64,000 nucleotides of DNA from Haemophilus pittmaniae (GCF_900186995.1 NZ_LT906463.1:1922001-1986000), one strand, 5' to 3'; positions 51,676-60,945 are shown, numbered from the stretch's first letter. Notes: a model not told the origin generated them from the sequence alone. Numbers and translations are program-made.

Positions 51676-51706
51676 AAAAACCTTACCCTTCTCGGTAAGG
51701 TTTTTT
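51676..51706 (+). terminator. Terminator of the Ala/Pro-rich lipoprotein gene
   Basis: AAAAACCTTACC-cttctc-GGTAAGGTTTTTT, 16 bases after the stop. The gene-free stretch 51660-52035 holds this terminator, copy 10 of the 62-bp element and an AT-rich oppA leader ending in an AAGGAGG ribosome site. Confidence 0.93.
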
Positions 51707-51766
51707 ATTTTCAAAAACCATCATCTCCATGATTTTGAGCCACTTCAGATCATTTTCAAAACAACC

Positions 51767-51828
51767 CCAATAAAATCAATAGCTTAGCCTACATTTTAAG
51801 AAAAACTCGGTAAAACGATAGGGCGTTT
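51767..51828 (+). repeat. 62-bp dispersed element, copy 10
   Basis: CAATAAAATCAATAGCTTAG near the start, TTTTAAGAAAAACTCGG centre, TAGGGCGTTT end; same orientation as copy 9, 960 bases further on. Confidence 0.93.
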
Positions 51829-52035
51829 TCTCTAGTGTCAAAACCATTTACCGATTTGCTATCCATTGATTCCTCAAAAAATTGTGAGAAAAAACAATAA
51901 TAATCCATATTTTTTGAACAAAAACATAGAATTTGCATTTTCCTATTATTTATTCTGCTCTTCACTTTACAATAGGGAGGTTTTAGGATAATAAGGAAAC
52001 TTCACATCCAAACGCCTAATGACAAGGAGGCTCAA

Positions 52036-53661
52036 ATGCAACACAAATTACTTCTTTCAGCGCTTACCCTCGCCCTTTCCTACTCCGTGCAAGCGGTCGT
52101 CGTGCCAGAGGGAACGCAACTGGACGAAAAACAACATATCGTGATCAATAACGGGGCGGAACCACAAAGTTTTGACCCACAAAAAACCGAAGGCGTACCG
52201 GAATCACAAGTGGCCTACCAATTATTCGAAGGCTTAGTCACTACCGATTCAGACGGTAAACTTCTACCGGGTGTTGCTGAAAGTTGGGAAAACACACCGG
52301 ACTTCAAAACCTGGACATTCCATTTACGTAAAGATGCCAAATGGTCCAATGGCGAACCGGTCACAGCTCATGATTTTGTGTTTGCTTGGCGCCGTTTGGT
52401 GGATCCGGCTACAGCCGCACCTTACGCAAGCTTTTTGAGCTATTTGCAGGTTGAAAATGCCCAAGACATTATTGATGGCAAGAAAAAACCAGCCGACTTA
52501 GGTGTTGAAGCGAAGGATGATTATACCTTTGTTATCCATGCGACAAATCCGGTGCCTTATGCAGTTAGTCTAACCACCCACCAATCCCTATTACCATTGC
52601 CGCAAAAAGTAGTCGAAAAATTCGGTGATGCTTGGGTGAAAAAAGAAAATATCGTGGGTAACGGTGCTTATAAGCTCACCAACCATGTGATTAATGAAAA
52701 AATCGAATTTGAACGTAATCCACTCTATTGGAACGATAAAGAAACCGTAATCAATGGTGCGACTTTCCTGGCTATTGAAAACCCAAGTACCGATGTAGCA
52801 CGTTATCGTGCCGGCGATTTAGATATCACTAGTTATGCTTTACCACCGGAACAATTCGCTAAATTACAAAAAGAGTTACCTGGTGAAGTATTCACAACAC
52901 GAACTCTTGCGACCTATTCTTACGAGTTAAACAATAAGAAAGCGCCTTTTGATAACGTGAATGTTCGTAAAGCCTTGAACTTATCCCTTGATCGTAATGT
53001 GATCACCGATAAAGTTTTAGGCCAAGGTCAAACACCAACTTATGTGTTTACGCCAACCTACATCGAAGAAGGTCAGCTCATTCAACAACCTGCTTATTCA
53101 AAAGAACCAATGGCACAACGTAATGAAGAAGCTATTAAACTCTTAGAGGAAGCTGGTTACAGCAAAGCGAATCCATTAAAATTCAGCATTCTTTACAACA
53201 CCAACGAAAACCACAAGAAAGTCGCCATCGCTGCAGCTTCTATGTGGAAAGCCAATACTAAAGGCTTAGTGGATGTAAAATTAGAAAACCAAGAATGGAA
53301 AACCTATATCGATAGTCGTCGTGCCGGTCGTTACGATGTTGCTCGTGCAGGATGGAATGCGGACTACAACCAAGCAACCACATTTGGTAACTATTTCTTA
53401 TCTAATTCCAGCAATAACACCGCGAAATATGCGAATCCGGAATATGATAAAGCAATAGCCGAATCCTACGCTGCAACCGATGCTGAAGGGCGTGCAAAAG
53501 CCTATGCGAAAGCCGAAGAAATTCTTGCAAAAGATTACGGTATCGTACCAATCTTTAACTATGTCAATCCGCGTTTAGTGAAACCTTATGTAAAAGGCTA
53601 CACTGGCAAAGATCCGCAAGATCAAATCTACTTACGCAATCTTTATATTATTAAACATTAA
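52036..53661 (+). CDS. oppA: Periplasmic oligopeptide-binding protein
   Basis: Captures peptides for OppBCDF. The 541-residue family-5 binding protein has a cleavable signal peptide (MQHKLLLSALTLALSYSVQA) with no lipobox, so it is soluble in the periplasm. Family features: NNGAEPQSFDPQKTEGVPES, YQLFEGLVTTDSDGKLLPGVAESW and RAGWNADYNQATTFGNYFL. It has a very strong AAGGAGG site. An uptake-signal hairpin after the stop (53678-53715) probably makes oppA more abundant than oppBCDF. Confidence 0.95.
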   Translation: MQHKLLLSALTLALSYSVQAVVVPEGTQLDEKQHIVINNGAEPQSFDPQKTEGVPESQVAYQLFEGLVTTDSDGKLLPGVAESWENTPDFKTWTFHLRKDAKWSNGEPVTAHDFVFAWRRLVDPATAAPYASFLSYLQVENAQDIIDGKKKPADLGVEAKDDYTFVIHATNPVPYAVSLTTHQSLLPLPQKVVEKFGDAWVKKENIVGNGAYKLTNHVINEKIEFERNPLYWNDKETVINGATFLAIENPSTDVARYRAGDLDITSYALPPEQFAKLQKELPGEVFTTRTLATYSYELNNKKAPFDNVNVRKALNLSLDRNVITDKVLGQGQTPTYVFTPTYIEEGQLIQQPAYSKEPMAQRNEEAIKLLEEAGYSKANPLKFSILYNTNENHKKVAIAAASMWKANTKGLVDVKLENQEWKTYIDSRRAGRYDVARAGWNADYNQATTFGNYFLSNSSNNTAKYANPEYDKAIAESYAATDAEGRAKAYAKAEEILAKDYGIVPIFNYVNPRLVKPYVKGYTGKDPQDQIYLRNLYIIKH

Positions 53662-53677
53662 TTTATTGCCGATATTT

Positions 53678-53715
53678 AGTGCGGTTAAAAATCCCTTGTT
53701 TTTAGCCGCACTTTT
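53678..53715 (+). terminator. oppA/oppB intercistronic hairpin (inverted uptake-signal pair)
   Basis: AGTGCGGTTAAAAA paired with TTTTTAGCCGCACT (one mismatched position) followed by TTT. It lies between oppA and oppB, where partial termination or mRNA stabilisation would raise the OppA level. Confidence 0.82.
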
Positions 53716-53736
53716 CCTATTTTGGTTGGAGTTGTT

Positions 53737-54657
53737 ATGCTCAAATTTATTTTTAAACGGCTGTTGGAAGCCTTACCGACGCTGTTTATTTTGATTACTT
53801 TTTCCTTCTTTCTGATGCGCCTCGCCCCTGGCAGTCCGTTCACCTCGGAACGTGCTTACCCGCCAGAAGTTATGGCAAATATCGAGGCTAAATACCATTT
53901 AAATGAACCATTACATAAACAATATTTTCTTTATTTGGAAAATCTCTCCAAAGGCGATTTTGGTCCCTCTTTTAAATATAAAGATCAATCGGTCAACGAC
54001 TTAATTGCCTCCGCTTTTCCTGTTTCCTTAAAATTAGGTATGATCGCTTTCGCCTTTGCCGTGGTCTTGGGCGTAACCGCCGGTACCCTTGCCGCACTCA
54101 ACCAAAATAGTCGTTGGGATTATATTTTGATGAGTTTCTCTATGCTCGGGGTCATTATGCCAAGCTTTGTCTTTGCCCCGGTTTTAGTGCTGATTTTCGC
54201 TATTTATTTAGGCTGGTTGCCGGCCGGTGGTTGGAACGGTGGCGCGGCCATGTATATTGTGTTACCGGTGGCTTCGTTGACTATCGCGTATGTCGCGGGA
54301 ATTGCGCGGATTATGCGAGGATCCATGATTGAGGTACTGCACTCCAACTTTATTCGTACCGCCAAAGCTAAAGGACTTTCAACCTCAAGAATCATTTTAA
54401 AACATGCTTTGCGCCCTGCTCTTTTACCTGTGATTACCTATTTAGGGCCTGCTTTTGTGGGGATTATTACCGGCTCAATGGTAATCGAAAGCGTATTTGG
54501 TTTACCTGGCATGGGGTTATTATTTGTAAACGGTGCATTAAACCGTGATTACTCTTTGGTGTTAAGTCTCACCATTTTAGTGGGCACATTGACCATTTTA
54601 TTTAATGCGATTGTGGACATTCTATACGCCATTATCGATCCAAAAATTCGTTATTAA
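53737..54657 (+). CDS. oppB: Oligopeptide ABC transporter permease OppB
   Basis: A 306-residue permease with six helices; MLKFIFKRLLEALPTLFILITFSFFLMRLAPG is the family start. The EAA loop for ATPase contact is RTAKAKGLSTSRIILKHALRPALLP (about 205-230). ATG 53737 has a GGAG site; five in-frame codons upstream are not family sequence. oppC begins 9 bases after the stop. Confidence 0.95.
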   Translation: MLKFIFKRLLEALPTLFILITFSFFLMRLAPGSPFTSERAYPPEVMANIEAKYHLNEPLHKQYFLYLENLSKGDFGPSFKYKDQSVNDLIASAFPVSLKLGMIAFAFAVVLGVTAGTLAALNQNSRWDYILMSFSMLGVIMPSFVFAPVLVLIFAIYLGWLPAGGWNGGAAMYIVLPVASLTIAYVAGIARIMRGSMIEVLHSNFIRTAKAKGLSTSRIILKHALRPALLPVITYLGPAFVGIITGSMVIESVFGLPGMGLLFVNGALNRDYSLVLSLTILVGTLTILFNAIVDILYAIIDPKIRY

Positions 54658-54666
54658 GGACAAGTT

Positions 54667-55602
54667 ATGACAGATTATCGTACTCAGCCGATTAATCAGA
54701 AAAATGCGGATTTTGTGGAGCAAGTGGCTGACCGTATTGAAGAAATGCAACTGGAAGGCCGCAGCCTATGGCAAGATGCGAAACGCCGTTTTTTCCGCAA
54801 TAAGGCTGCCGTTGCCAGTCTCATTATTTTGGCATTTATTATTATATTTATCACCATTGCGCCTTGGTTCTTCCCCTTTACCTATGAAGACACCGATTGG
54901 AATATGATGAGTAGTGCACCGACTATGGAAGGTTATCACTTCTTTGGTACTGATGCCTCTGGTCGAGACTTGTTGGTACGTACTGCTATCGGTGGACGTA
55001 TTTCCTTATTGGTCGGTATTGCTGGTGCTTTCATTTCCGTGACTATCGGCACAATTTATGGCGCAATTTCCGGCTATGTGGGTGGCAAGACAGATATGTT
55101 AATGATGCGTTTTTTAGAAATTCTTAGCTCATTTCCATTTATGTTTTTCGTCATTTTGTTGGTGACCCTTTTTGGCCAAAATATTTTCTTGATTTTTATC
55201 GCGATCGGGGCCATTGCCTGGCTTGGTCTTGCGCGTATCGTGCGGGGACAAACCCTCAGCCTAAAAAATAAAGAATTTGTCGAAGCGGCGATTGTTTGTG
55301 GCGTGCCACGTCGCCAAATCATTTTCAAGCATATTATTCCAAATGTATTGGGCTTAGTGGCTGTGTATGCCTCACTTGAAGTACCAGGACTCATTCTATT
55401 CGAATCATTCTTAAGCTTCTTAGGCTTAGGAACTCAAGAGCCGATGAGTAGCTGGGGAGCGCTATTAAGTGATGGTGCAGCACAAATGGAAGTCTCGCCT
55501 TGGTTATTAATTTTCCCGGCATTTTTCCTTTGTCTCACATTATTTTGTTTTAACTTTATTGGTGATGGGTTGCGTGATGCCCTGGATCCGAAAGACCGAT
55601 AG
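54667..55602 (+). CDS. oppC: Oligopeptide ABC transporter permease OppC
   Basis: A 311-residue permease: cytoplasmic N-terminal tail (1-40), six helices, the FGTDASGRDLLVRTAIGGRISL segment typical of OppC/DppC, and the EAA loop EAAIVCGVPRRQIIFKHIIPNVLG. oppD begins 9 bases downstream. Confidence 0.95.
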   Translation: MTDYRTQPINQKNADFVEQVADRIEEMQLEGRSLWQDAKRRFFRNKAAVASLIILAFIIIFITIAPWFFPFTYEDTDWNMMSSAPTMEGYHFFGTDASGRDLLVRTAIGGRISLLVGIAGAFISVTIGTIYGAISGYVGGKTDMLMMRFLEILSSFPFMFFVILLVTLFGQNIFLIFIAIGAIAWLGLARIVRGQTLSLKNKEFVEAAIVCGVPRRQIIFKHIIPNVLGLVAVYASLEVPGLILFESFLSFLGLGTQEPMSSWGALLSDGAAQMEVSPWLLIFPAFFLCLTLFCFNFIGDGLRDALDPKDR

Positions 55603-55611
55603 GAGCGAATA

Positions 55612-56583
55612 ATGACCCCTTTATTAGATGTAAAAAATCTCTATGTTCGCTTCAAAACGCCGGATGGCATTGTCACGGCGGTGAATGATTTAAACTTTAC
55701 CCTCAATGCCGGTAGCACACTCGGTATCGTAGGCGAAAGCGGTTCGGGAAAATCGCAAACGGCATTTGCTCTAATGGGTTTGTTAGCTGACAATGGTGAA
55801 GTGGAAGGTTCGGCTATCTTTGAAGGCAAACAATTAGTTAATCTGCCTAAAACCGAACTCAATAAAATCCGCGCCAATCAAATTTCCATGATCTTCCAAG
55901 ATCCCATGACATCGCTGAATCCTTATATGAAAATCGGCGAACAACTCATGGAAGTGCTACAGTTGCACAAAGGTTATGATAAACAAACCGCCTTTGCCGA
56001 ATCGGTAAAAATGCTTGATGCAGTCAAAATGCCGGAAGCAAAAAAACGCATGGGCATGTATCCGCATGAATTTTCCGGTGGTATGCGTCAACGGGTCATG
56101 ATTGCCATGGCCTTGCTATGCCGTCCACAGCTACTGATTGCCGATGAGCCAACCACCGCTTTGGATGTGACCGTACAGGCTCAAATCATGACCTTATTAA
56201 ATGAGTTGAAACGGGAGTTTAATACTGCAATTATCATGATCACCCATGATTTAGGCGTAGTAGCAGGAATTTGCGATCAAGTCATGGTGATGTATGCCGG
56301 CCGTACCATGGAATACGGCACAGCAGAACAAATTTTCTACCATCCAAGCCATCCTTACTCCATCGGTTTAATGGATGCTATTCCACGCTTAAATAGCAAC
56401 GAAGAGCATTTAGTTACCATCCCCGGAAATCCACCGAATTTGCTGCATTTACCGCAGGGGTGTCCATTCTCACCACGTTGCCAATTCGCCACCGAACAAT
56501 GCCAAACAGCACCGACATTGAGCGTATTTAATCACAATCAATTGCGCAACTGTTGGCTACCAGCGGAGAAATTTGCCCAATGA
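55612..56583 (+). CDS. oppD: Oligopeptide ABC transporter ATPase OppD
   Basis: A 323-residue ATPase: Walker A GESGSGKSQ (about 40-48), signature FSGGMRQRV (about 156-164), Walker B LLIADEPTTALD, and the C-terminal oligopeptide/dipeptide domain with its Cys cluster for an iron-sulfur site (CPFSPRCQFATEQC...NC). Its stop shares an ATGA overlap with oppF. Confidence 0.96.
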   Translation: MTPLLDVKNLYVRFKTPDGIVTAVNDLNFTLNAGSTLGIVGESGSGKSQTAFALMGLLADNGEVEGSAIFEGKQLVNLPKTELNKIRANQISMIFQDPMTSLNPYMKIGEQLMEVLQLHKGYDKQTAFAESVKMLDAVKMPEAKKRMGMYPHEFSGGMRQRVMIAMALLCRPQLLIADEPTTALDVTVQAQIMTLLNELKREFNTAIIMITHDLGVVAGICDQVMVMYAGRTMEYGTAEQIFYHPSHPYSIGLMDAIPRLNSNEEHLVTIPGNPPNLLHLPQGCPFSPRCQFATEQCQTAPTLSVFNHNQLRNCWLPAEKFAQ

Positions 56584-57578
56584 CAAGCTCAGATAACAAA
56601 AACTTACTTCTTGAAGTTAATCACTTAGGCGTTAGTTTTAAAATTAAAAATGATAAATCCCTTTTCTTCGCTAAACCACAAACCTTAAAAGCGGTGAAGG
56701 ATGTTTCGTTTAAACTTTACGCCGGCGAAACCCTCGGCGTAGTAGGTGAATCCGGCTGTGGTAAATCCACGCTAGCACGCGCCATTATCGGTTTGGTAGA
56801 GGCCAGCGAGGGGCAAATTTTATGGCTTGGCAAAAATTTGCGAAAACAATCGGCCAAACAATGGAAAGAGACCCGCAAAGACATTCAAATGATTTTCCAA
56901 GATCCGCTTGCCTCTCTCAATCCGCGCATGAACATTGGTGAAATCATTGCCGAACCATTGAAAATCTACCAACCCCACTTAAGCGCGGCTGAAGTAAAGG
57001 AAAAAGTACAGGCAATCATGTTGAAAGTTGGTCTGTTACCGAATTTGATTAACCGCTATCCCCATGAATTTTCCGGTGGCCAATGTCAGCGTATCGGCAT
57101 TGCTCGCGCCTTAATCATTGAACCGAAAATGATCATCTGTGATGAGCCGGTTTCTGCATTGGATGTATCGATTCAGGCTCAAGTGGTGAATTTATTAAAA
57201 TCCCTACAAAAAGAAATGGGGCTTTCCTTAATTTTCATCGCCCACGATTTAGCCGTGGTAAAACACATTTCCGACCGCGTATTGGTGATGTATTTGGGTA
57301 ATGCAATGGAATTAGGCAGCGACGAGGAAGTGTATAACGACACCAAACATCCTTACACAAAAGCCTTAATGTCAGCCGTCCCTATTCCCGATCCGAAATT
57401 GGAACGCAACAAATCCATCGAATTGCTTGAGGGTGATCTGCCTTCACCAATTAATCCTCCGTCCGGTTGTGTATTCCGAACCCGCTGCCTCAAGGCTGAT
57501 GAAAATTGTGCCAAACAAAAACCACCGTTCACCAGCCAAAACAATAGTCATTTTGTGGCTTGTTTGAAAATATCATAA
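56580..57578 (+). CDS. oppF: Oligopeptide ABC transporter ATPase OppF
   Basis: A 332-residue partner ATPase: Walker A GESGCGKST (near 61), signature FSGGQCQRIGIARAL, Walker B MIICDEPVSALD and the C-terminal Cys cluster (CVFRTRCLKADENC...C). Translation starts at ATG 56580, overlapping the oppD stop by four bases; the nine codons before it are oppD sequence in another frame. Last gene of the operon. Confidence 0.96.
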   Translation: MTSSDNKNLLLEVNHLGVSFKIKNDKSLFFAKPQTLKAVKDVSFKLYAGETLGVVGESGCGKSTLARAIIGLVEASEGQILWLGKNLRKQSAKQWKETRKDIQMIFQDPLASLNPRMNIGEIIAEPLKIYQPHLSAAEVKEKVQAIMLKVGLLPNLINRYPHEFSGGQCQRIGIARALIIEPKMIICDEPVSALDVSIQAQVVNLLKSLQKEMGLSLIFIAHDLAVVKHISDRVLVMYLGNAMELGSDEEVYNDTKHPYTKALMSAVPIPDPKLERNKSIELLEGDLPSPINPPSGCVFRTRCLKADENCAKQKPPFTSQNNSHFVACLKIS

Positions 57579-57580
57579 AC

Positions 57581-57613
57581 AAAAAGTGCGGTTTTCAAAG
57601 ACCGCACTTTTTT
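57581..57613. terminator. Bidirectional terminator from an inverted uptake-signal pair
   Basis: AAAAAGTGCGGT-tttcaaag-ACCGCACTTTTTT; uptake-signal cores at 57584-57592 and 57601-57609. It ends the opp operon and the convergent DUF3298 gene. Confidence 0.92.
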
Positions 57614-57623
57614 CTCAATTCGC

Positions 57624-58544
57624 TTATTTTACCCGTTTAATTCGATATGTTTGCACAAACTCCGGTTTAAGCAAAGGCGCCAATTCTCGCCAATTGATGA
57701 GTAAGTCGTACACTCCTGCCGCATATGGGCCAATCTGATACACATTATAGAAAAAATGCACGCCATCATCGTCAAAATAAATATTGTCAGTGACATCAAT
57801 TTTTTCTTTTGAGCTCTCATCTTCTGTCATTGCCTTTTCATAATTTGGATCGGTCAATGCCTGCCAAATCAACTCTTTTAGCTTATCCTCGCTACTGGCC
57901 TGAAAAATATCCTCTGAAGTCAACAACTTATGACTCCGCATATCCACCATAAGATAGTTCCTCGTCCCCACACCGTGAGCACCGCCGGCAAATTCATAGG
58001 TATCAATACTAAAGGTTGCTATACGTTCTTTTTGCCCTTCAAAATTTAGGGCCAGTTCACGCTCAATCGTATAAGCGCCTTCAGTGACATCTTTCTTATC
58101 CGCATCATAGGCTTGTTGTAGTTGTGCGATAAGCTGTTCTTGCGTCGTAACATGAATTTCCTCACGATTATCCATGGTAGTATTGTTTACGCGAATTAAT
58201 TGTTCTAGCAAAACAGAATTCAACCAATCCACATTCGTTTTTAATCCCATGATCCGATAAATTAAAGCGCCTTCCGATTTCTGCGCGAATTCGGACGATT
58301 CGGTAAATTTCAGCGTCTCACTTTTATCAAAAATAGCCTCTTCCTCGGCAAAAATCACCGGAATAATGGCTTCACGCAGGACTTTTTCTTCCTTCAGCGC
58401 ATTCTCCAGCGCTGTATTTTGCGCAGTGAGTTGCGAGACTTGCAGAGTAAGCTGAGCGATTTTCTCCTGTTGCGCCTTATCCTCACAACCGGACAACAGT
58501 ACTCCGGCAACGAGCATCATTGTAGTAATCAATTGTTTTTGCAT
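57624..58544 (-). CDS. DUF3298/RsiV-type lipoprotein
   Basis: A 306-residue lipoprotein from ATG 58544: signal MQKQLITTMMLVAGVLLSGC, then a short coiled coil (about 25-55, LTLQVSQLTAQNTALENALKEE) and a C-terminal domain with the DUF3298 hallmark FAGGAHGVGTRNYLMVDMRS and the late YNVYQIGPYAAGVYDLLINW. The family includes the extracytoplasmic part of the anti-sigma factor RsiV, which binds lysozyme, but no sigma factor is encoded nearby, so that role is not implied. Upstream in-frame codons to 58640 are not supported by a signal peptide. Confidence 0.82.
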   Translation of the reverse strand: MQKQLITTMMLVAGVLLSGCEDKAQQEKIAQLTLQVSQLTAQNTALENALKEEKVLREAIIPVIFAEEEAIFDKSETLKFTESSEFAQKSEGALIYRIMGLKTNVDWLNSVLLEQLIRVNNTTMDNREEIHVTTQEQLIAQLQQAYDADKKDVTEGAYTIERELALNFEGQKERIATFSIDTYEFAGGAHGVGTRNYLMVDMRSHKLLTSEDIFQASSEDKLKELIWQALTDPNYEKAMTEDESSKEKIDVTDNIYFDDDGVHFFYNVYQIGPYAAGVYDLLINWRELAPLLKPEFVQTYRIKRVK

Positions 58545-58653
58545 AATGTTCCCTAATAAAAGAATCAAACCTGCGCAAGTATAGGGGATTTTCAGCATAA
58601 ACCCTATTGATAATCTTAGTAAATCTGCCTGCGATATCATTTTTCAACCAACC

Positions 58654-58715
58654 CTAATAAAATCAATGAGTTACACCGCATTTTAGGAAAAACGTTGAAA
58701 ATTAAAAGGGCGTTT
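58654..58715 (+). repeat. 62-bp dispersed element, copy 11
   Basis: CTAATAAAATCAATGAGTTA start, TTTTAGGAAAAACG centre, AAGGGCGTTT end; in the divergent region between the DUF3298 lipoprotein and dps. It is the only copy lying between two divergent starts. Confidence 0.92.
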
Positions 58716-58830
58716 ATCGAACAACGAACACGAAAAGCAAAAGAATCTAACAATCGGTTTATTAATATAAATAGAATATAACTATCAATTCTAGAGAAAA
58801 TATGAAATAGCCAATAGAAAAATGCCCTCC

Positions 58831-58836
58831 TATAAT
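58831..58836 (+). promoter_or_regulatory. Candidate -10 box of dps
   Basis: TATAAT 58 bases before the dps start without a recognisable -35, as expected if an activator or another sigma factor is used. An uptake-signal core (ACCGCACTT) lies just downstream, at about 58843. Confidence 0.4.
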
Positions 58837-58893
58837 GACCGCACTTCCCAAGCAGGGAATAAATTAAAATCAACAACAGAGAAGGAAAACACT

Positions 58894-59382
58894 ATGTCAA
58901 AATCAAAAACATCTATCGGTTTAGATAAAGCAGCATCAGAAAAATTAGCAGCAAAATTAAATGAATTATTAGCAACCTACCAAGTGTTCTATACCAATGT
59001 ACGTGGTTATCACTGGAACATTAAAGGCGTTAACTTCTTTGAATTACACGCAAAATTTGAAGAAATCTATACAGATTTAGTGGAAAAAGTGGACGAAGTT
59101 GCAGAGCGTATCCTAACCCTAGGCCATACTCCGCATAACGGCTATTCCCAATACTTCCAAAGCTCACGAATTAAAGAAGAATTGGGCGTAAGCGATGCTC
59201 AATCCTGCTTAAAAGGCACATTGGAAGGGTTAAAAGTATTGCTTGAACAACAACGCGAAATCCTTGAATTAGCCGGTGAGTCCGATGATGAAGGTACCGC
59301 TTCTCAAATGAGCGACTACATCAAAGAGCAAGAAAAACTGGTCTGGATGTTCCAAGCCGCTTGCCAAACTTGCCATGCTTAA
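58894..59382 (+). CDS. dps: Dps-family DNA-binding/ferroxidase protein
   Basis: Dodecameric mini-ferritin that oxidises iron with peroxide and protects DNA. The 162-residue product from ATG 58894 (AAGGA site) has the inter-subunit ferroxidase residues in YTNVRGYHWNIKGVNFFELHAKFEEIYTDLVEKVDEVAERI. The tail before the core is short and Lys-rich (MSKSKTS), which could contact DNA. A longer reading frame from 58822 is not family sequence. Confidence 0.95.
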   Translation: MSKSKTSIGLDKAASEKLAAKLNELLATYQVFYTNVRGYHWNIKGVNFFELHAKFEEIYTDLVEKVDEVAERILTLGHTPHNGYSQYFQSSRIKEELGVSDAQSCLKGTLEGLKVLLEQQREILELAGESDDEGTASQMSDYIKEQEKLVWMFQAACQTCHA

Positions 59383-59401
59383 TTAAAGCGCATTGAATAC
59401 C

Positions 59402-59428
59402 AAAAAGCCGACTGATGTCGGCTTTTTT
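59402..59428 (+). terminator. dps/yjjB terminator
   Basis: AAAAAGCCGAC-tgat-GTCGGCTTTTTT, bidirectional between the convergent dps and yjjB. Confidence 0.93.
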
Positions 59429-59433
59429 ATTCT

Positions 59434-59898
59434 CTACACAACCGGTTTTTGTCGATAGAACAATAACCCTGGTAAGGCTAAACCAAAAACAAGAGCCCCT
59501 AAAATAAAGCTGGTATTAATAAAGGAAGCAATCATTTGTTCAAACAAAGCATCTGAAAAACCATAATGATGAATTTGGACGATGGCAATCATCGCCTTAT
59601 AAGCATGAACACCAGGCACCATCGGAATAATCGCTGCCACCGTAAAGACCTTTGGATGCGCTAAATAACGATGGGACAAATGCACCCCAATAAAACCAAT
59701 GACACAGGTTGCCAAAAAGGTGGCAAATACGATAGGAACATCAAAATTTAACAATAAAGTTCGCGTGACATGCCCAATCGCACCCAAAATAGCACAATAT
59801 TTTAAGGCTTTAGCAGGCACATTAAACACTAAAGCAAATCCCACTGCAGGGATAGCCGAAAACAACATATCATCTAATAAATTCAATAAAAACATCAT
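59434..59898 (-). CDS. yjjB: YjjB-type subunit of a ThrE-like exporter (DUF3815)
   Basis: A 154-residue membrane protein with about five helices, corresponding to the C-terminal half of threonine/serine exporters of the ThrE fold. The E. coli YjjPB pair was reported to export succinate. It has the IIPMVPGVHAYKAM motif typical of the half. yjjP ends 1 base upstream, so both halves are made together. Confidence 0.88.
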   Translation of the reverse strand: MMFLLNLLDDMLFSAIPAVGFALVFNVPAKALKYCAILGAIGHVTRTLLLNFDVPIVFATFLATCVIGFIGVHLSHRYLAHPKVFTVAAIIPMVPGVHAYKAMIAIVQIHHYGFSDALFEQMIASFINTSFILGALVFGLALPGLLFYRQKPVV

Positions 59899-59899
59899 A

Positions 59900-60670
59900 T
59901 TACCCCACCCAGGAAACGATATTTAAAAGATTTAATGCAAAGACGATACCTAAACAAGCGCCAAAAGTGAGCACAGTGGCGATAGTCCAGCGCCCTAATC
60001 CCATATTGACATACCCTTTTAAAATATCCGCAAGTGAATTAATTAACGGGAATCCCGGAACCAGTAATAAAACGCTAGAAGCTAATGCAATATGCGGATC
60101 GTTGCCGAAGTTATATTTCAAACTTATACCGGCAATAAGCGATGCAACAAAGGATGTAATAGCGAAAACAATGAGTGGATTGTAATGACGTTTGGAAAAT
60201 TCTTGTCGCACAAACATGGCAACGGCGGAAGCAATAAAGGTGAGCGCGCAAATTGCCATATCACCGCCAGAAAGGTGAGCAAAAGAGGCACAGGATAAAC
60301 CAATCATCAATATCACCAAATAGCGGTTATATTTTAGTGGTTTTAACTTATCCAGTTTTGTTTGTGCCATAGATAAATCATACACCCGACGTTCTACGGC
60401 AATCACAATACGTTGAACATCAGTAACAATTTGCATATTAATGCCTTTATCGACATTCTTGCGCACGGTGGTAATACAATGTTGCTTGGACAACGTAGTG
60501 AGTAATACAGCATTTGCCGTTAAAGCACACTCCACGCTTTCTAAGCCTAAAGCAAGACCTAATCGTTGAGCCATTTGCACGACTACGGCACTTTCAGCAC
60601 CATGCTGTAACAATAATAATGCGGTTTGTACACAAATTCTGGTGACTGCACGTTGGTATTCTTGATCCAT
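59900..60670 (-). CDS. yjjP: YjjP-type subunit of a ThrE-like exporter (DUF1212)
   Basis: A 256-residue protein: cytoplasmic N-terminal domain (1-115) with the AESAVVVQMAQRLGLALGLESVECAL block, then five helices from about 120, with LLLVPGFPLINSLADILKGYVNMGLGR. It pairs with YjjB to form the exporter. This is the last clear housekeeping gene before the accessory end of the window. Confidence 0.88.
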   Translation of the reverse strand: MDQEYQRAVTRICVQTALLLLQHGAESAVVVQMAQRLGLALGLESVECALTANAVLLTTLSKQHCITTVRKNVDKGINMQIVTDVQRIVIAVERRVYDLSMAQTKLDKLKPLKYNRYLVILMIGLSCASFAHLSGGDMAICALTFIASAVAMFVRQEFSKRHYNPLIVFAITSFVASLIAGISLKYNFGNDPHIALASSVLLLVPGFPLINSLADILKGYVNMGLGRWTIATVLTFGACLGIVFALNLLNIVSWVG

Positions 60671-60754
60671 ATTTCCACGCTCTCATCAAAATAAAGGGGC
60701 AGTAAATAACAACTAAAAAATCCCATTTAAATAAAATGCCGTAATGAGAAAAAG

Positions 60755-60945
60755 TGATCTGCTCCCGAAAGTTGGACAAATTAAACCTAAGTGAAATATT
60801 GAGTTCTGCATTACGTACAGGATTTTTAACCCGACGCTAATGCGTTCCTTTTTATCATAACGAATATCCTCATCTATAGCCCGTCTTAATTCATCTATTT
60901 TCCCAAATCAGACAAGCCTAAAAAAACTCCCTTCCTCTCGCCGAA
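60755..60945 (-). pseudogene. Remnant of an IS3-family (IS150-type) transposase 3' end with terminal repeat
   Basis: On the minus strand, a broken frame reads GSFFRL, then FGKIDELRRAIDEDIRYDKKERISV and LKIL, matching the ESFFGRLK...IDELRRAIDDYIxYYNxxRI tail of IS3-family OrfB. It runs into an end resembling the IS150-type inverted repeat, TGATCTGCTCCCGAAAGTTGG at 60755-60775 on the plus strand. An in-frame stop interrupts it, and the rest of the element is gone. The surrounding 60671-61262 holds no intact gene. Confidence 0.75.

Noticed and set aside
58740..58820. OxyR-type operator before dps
   Set aside because: Several ATAG/CTAT-like words occur in the AT-rich leader, but not at the spacing of an OxyR site.
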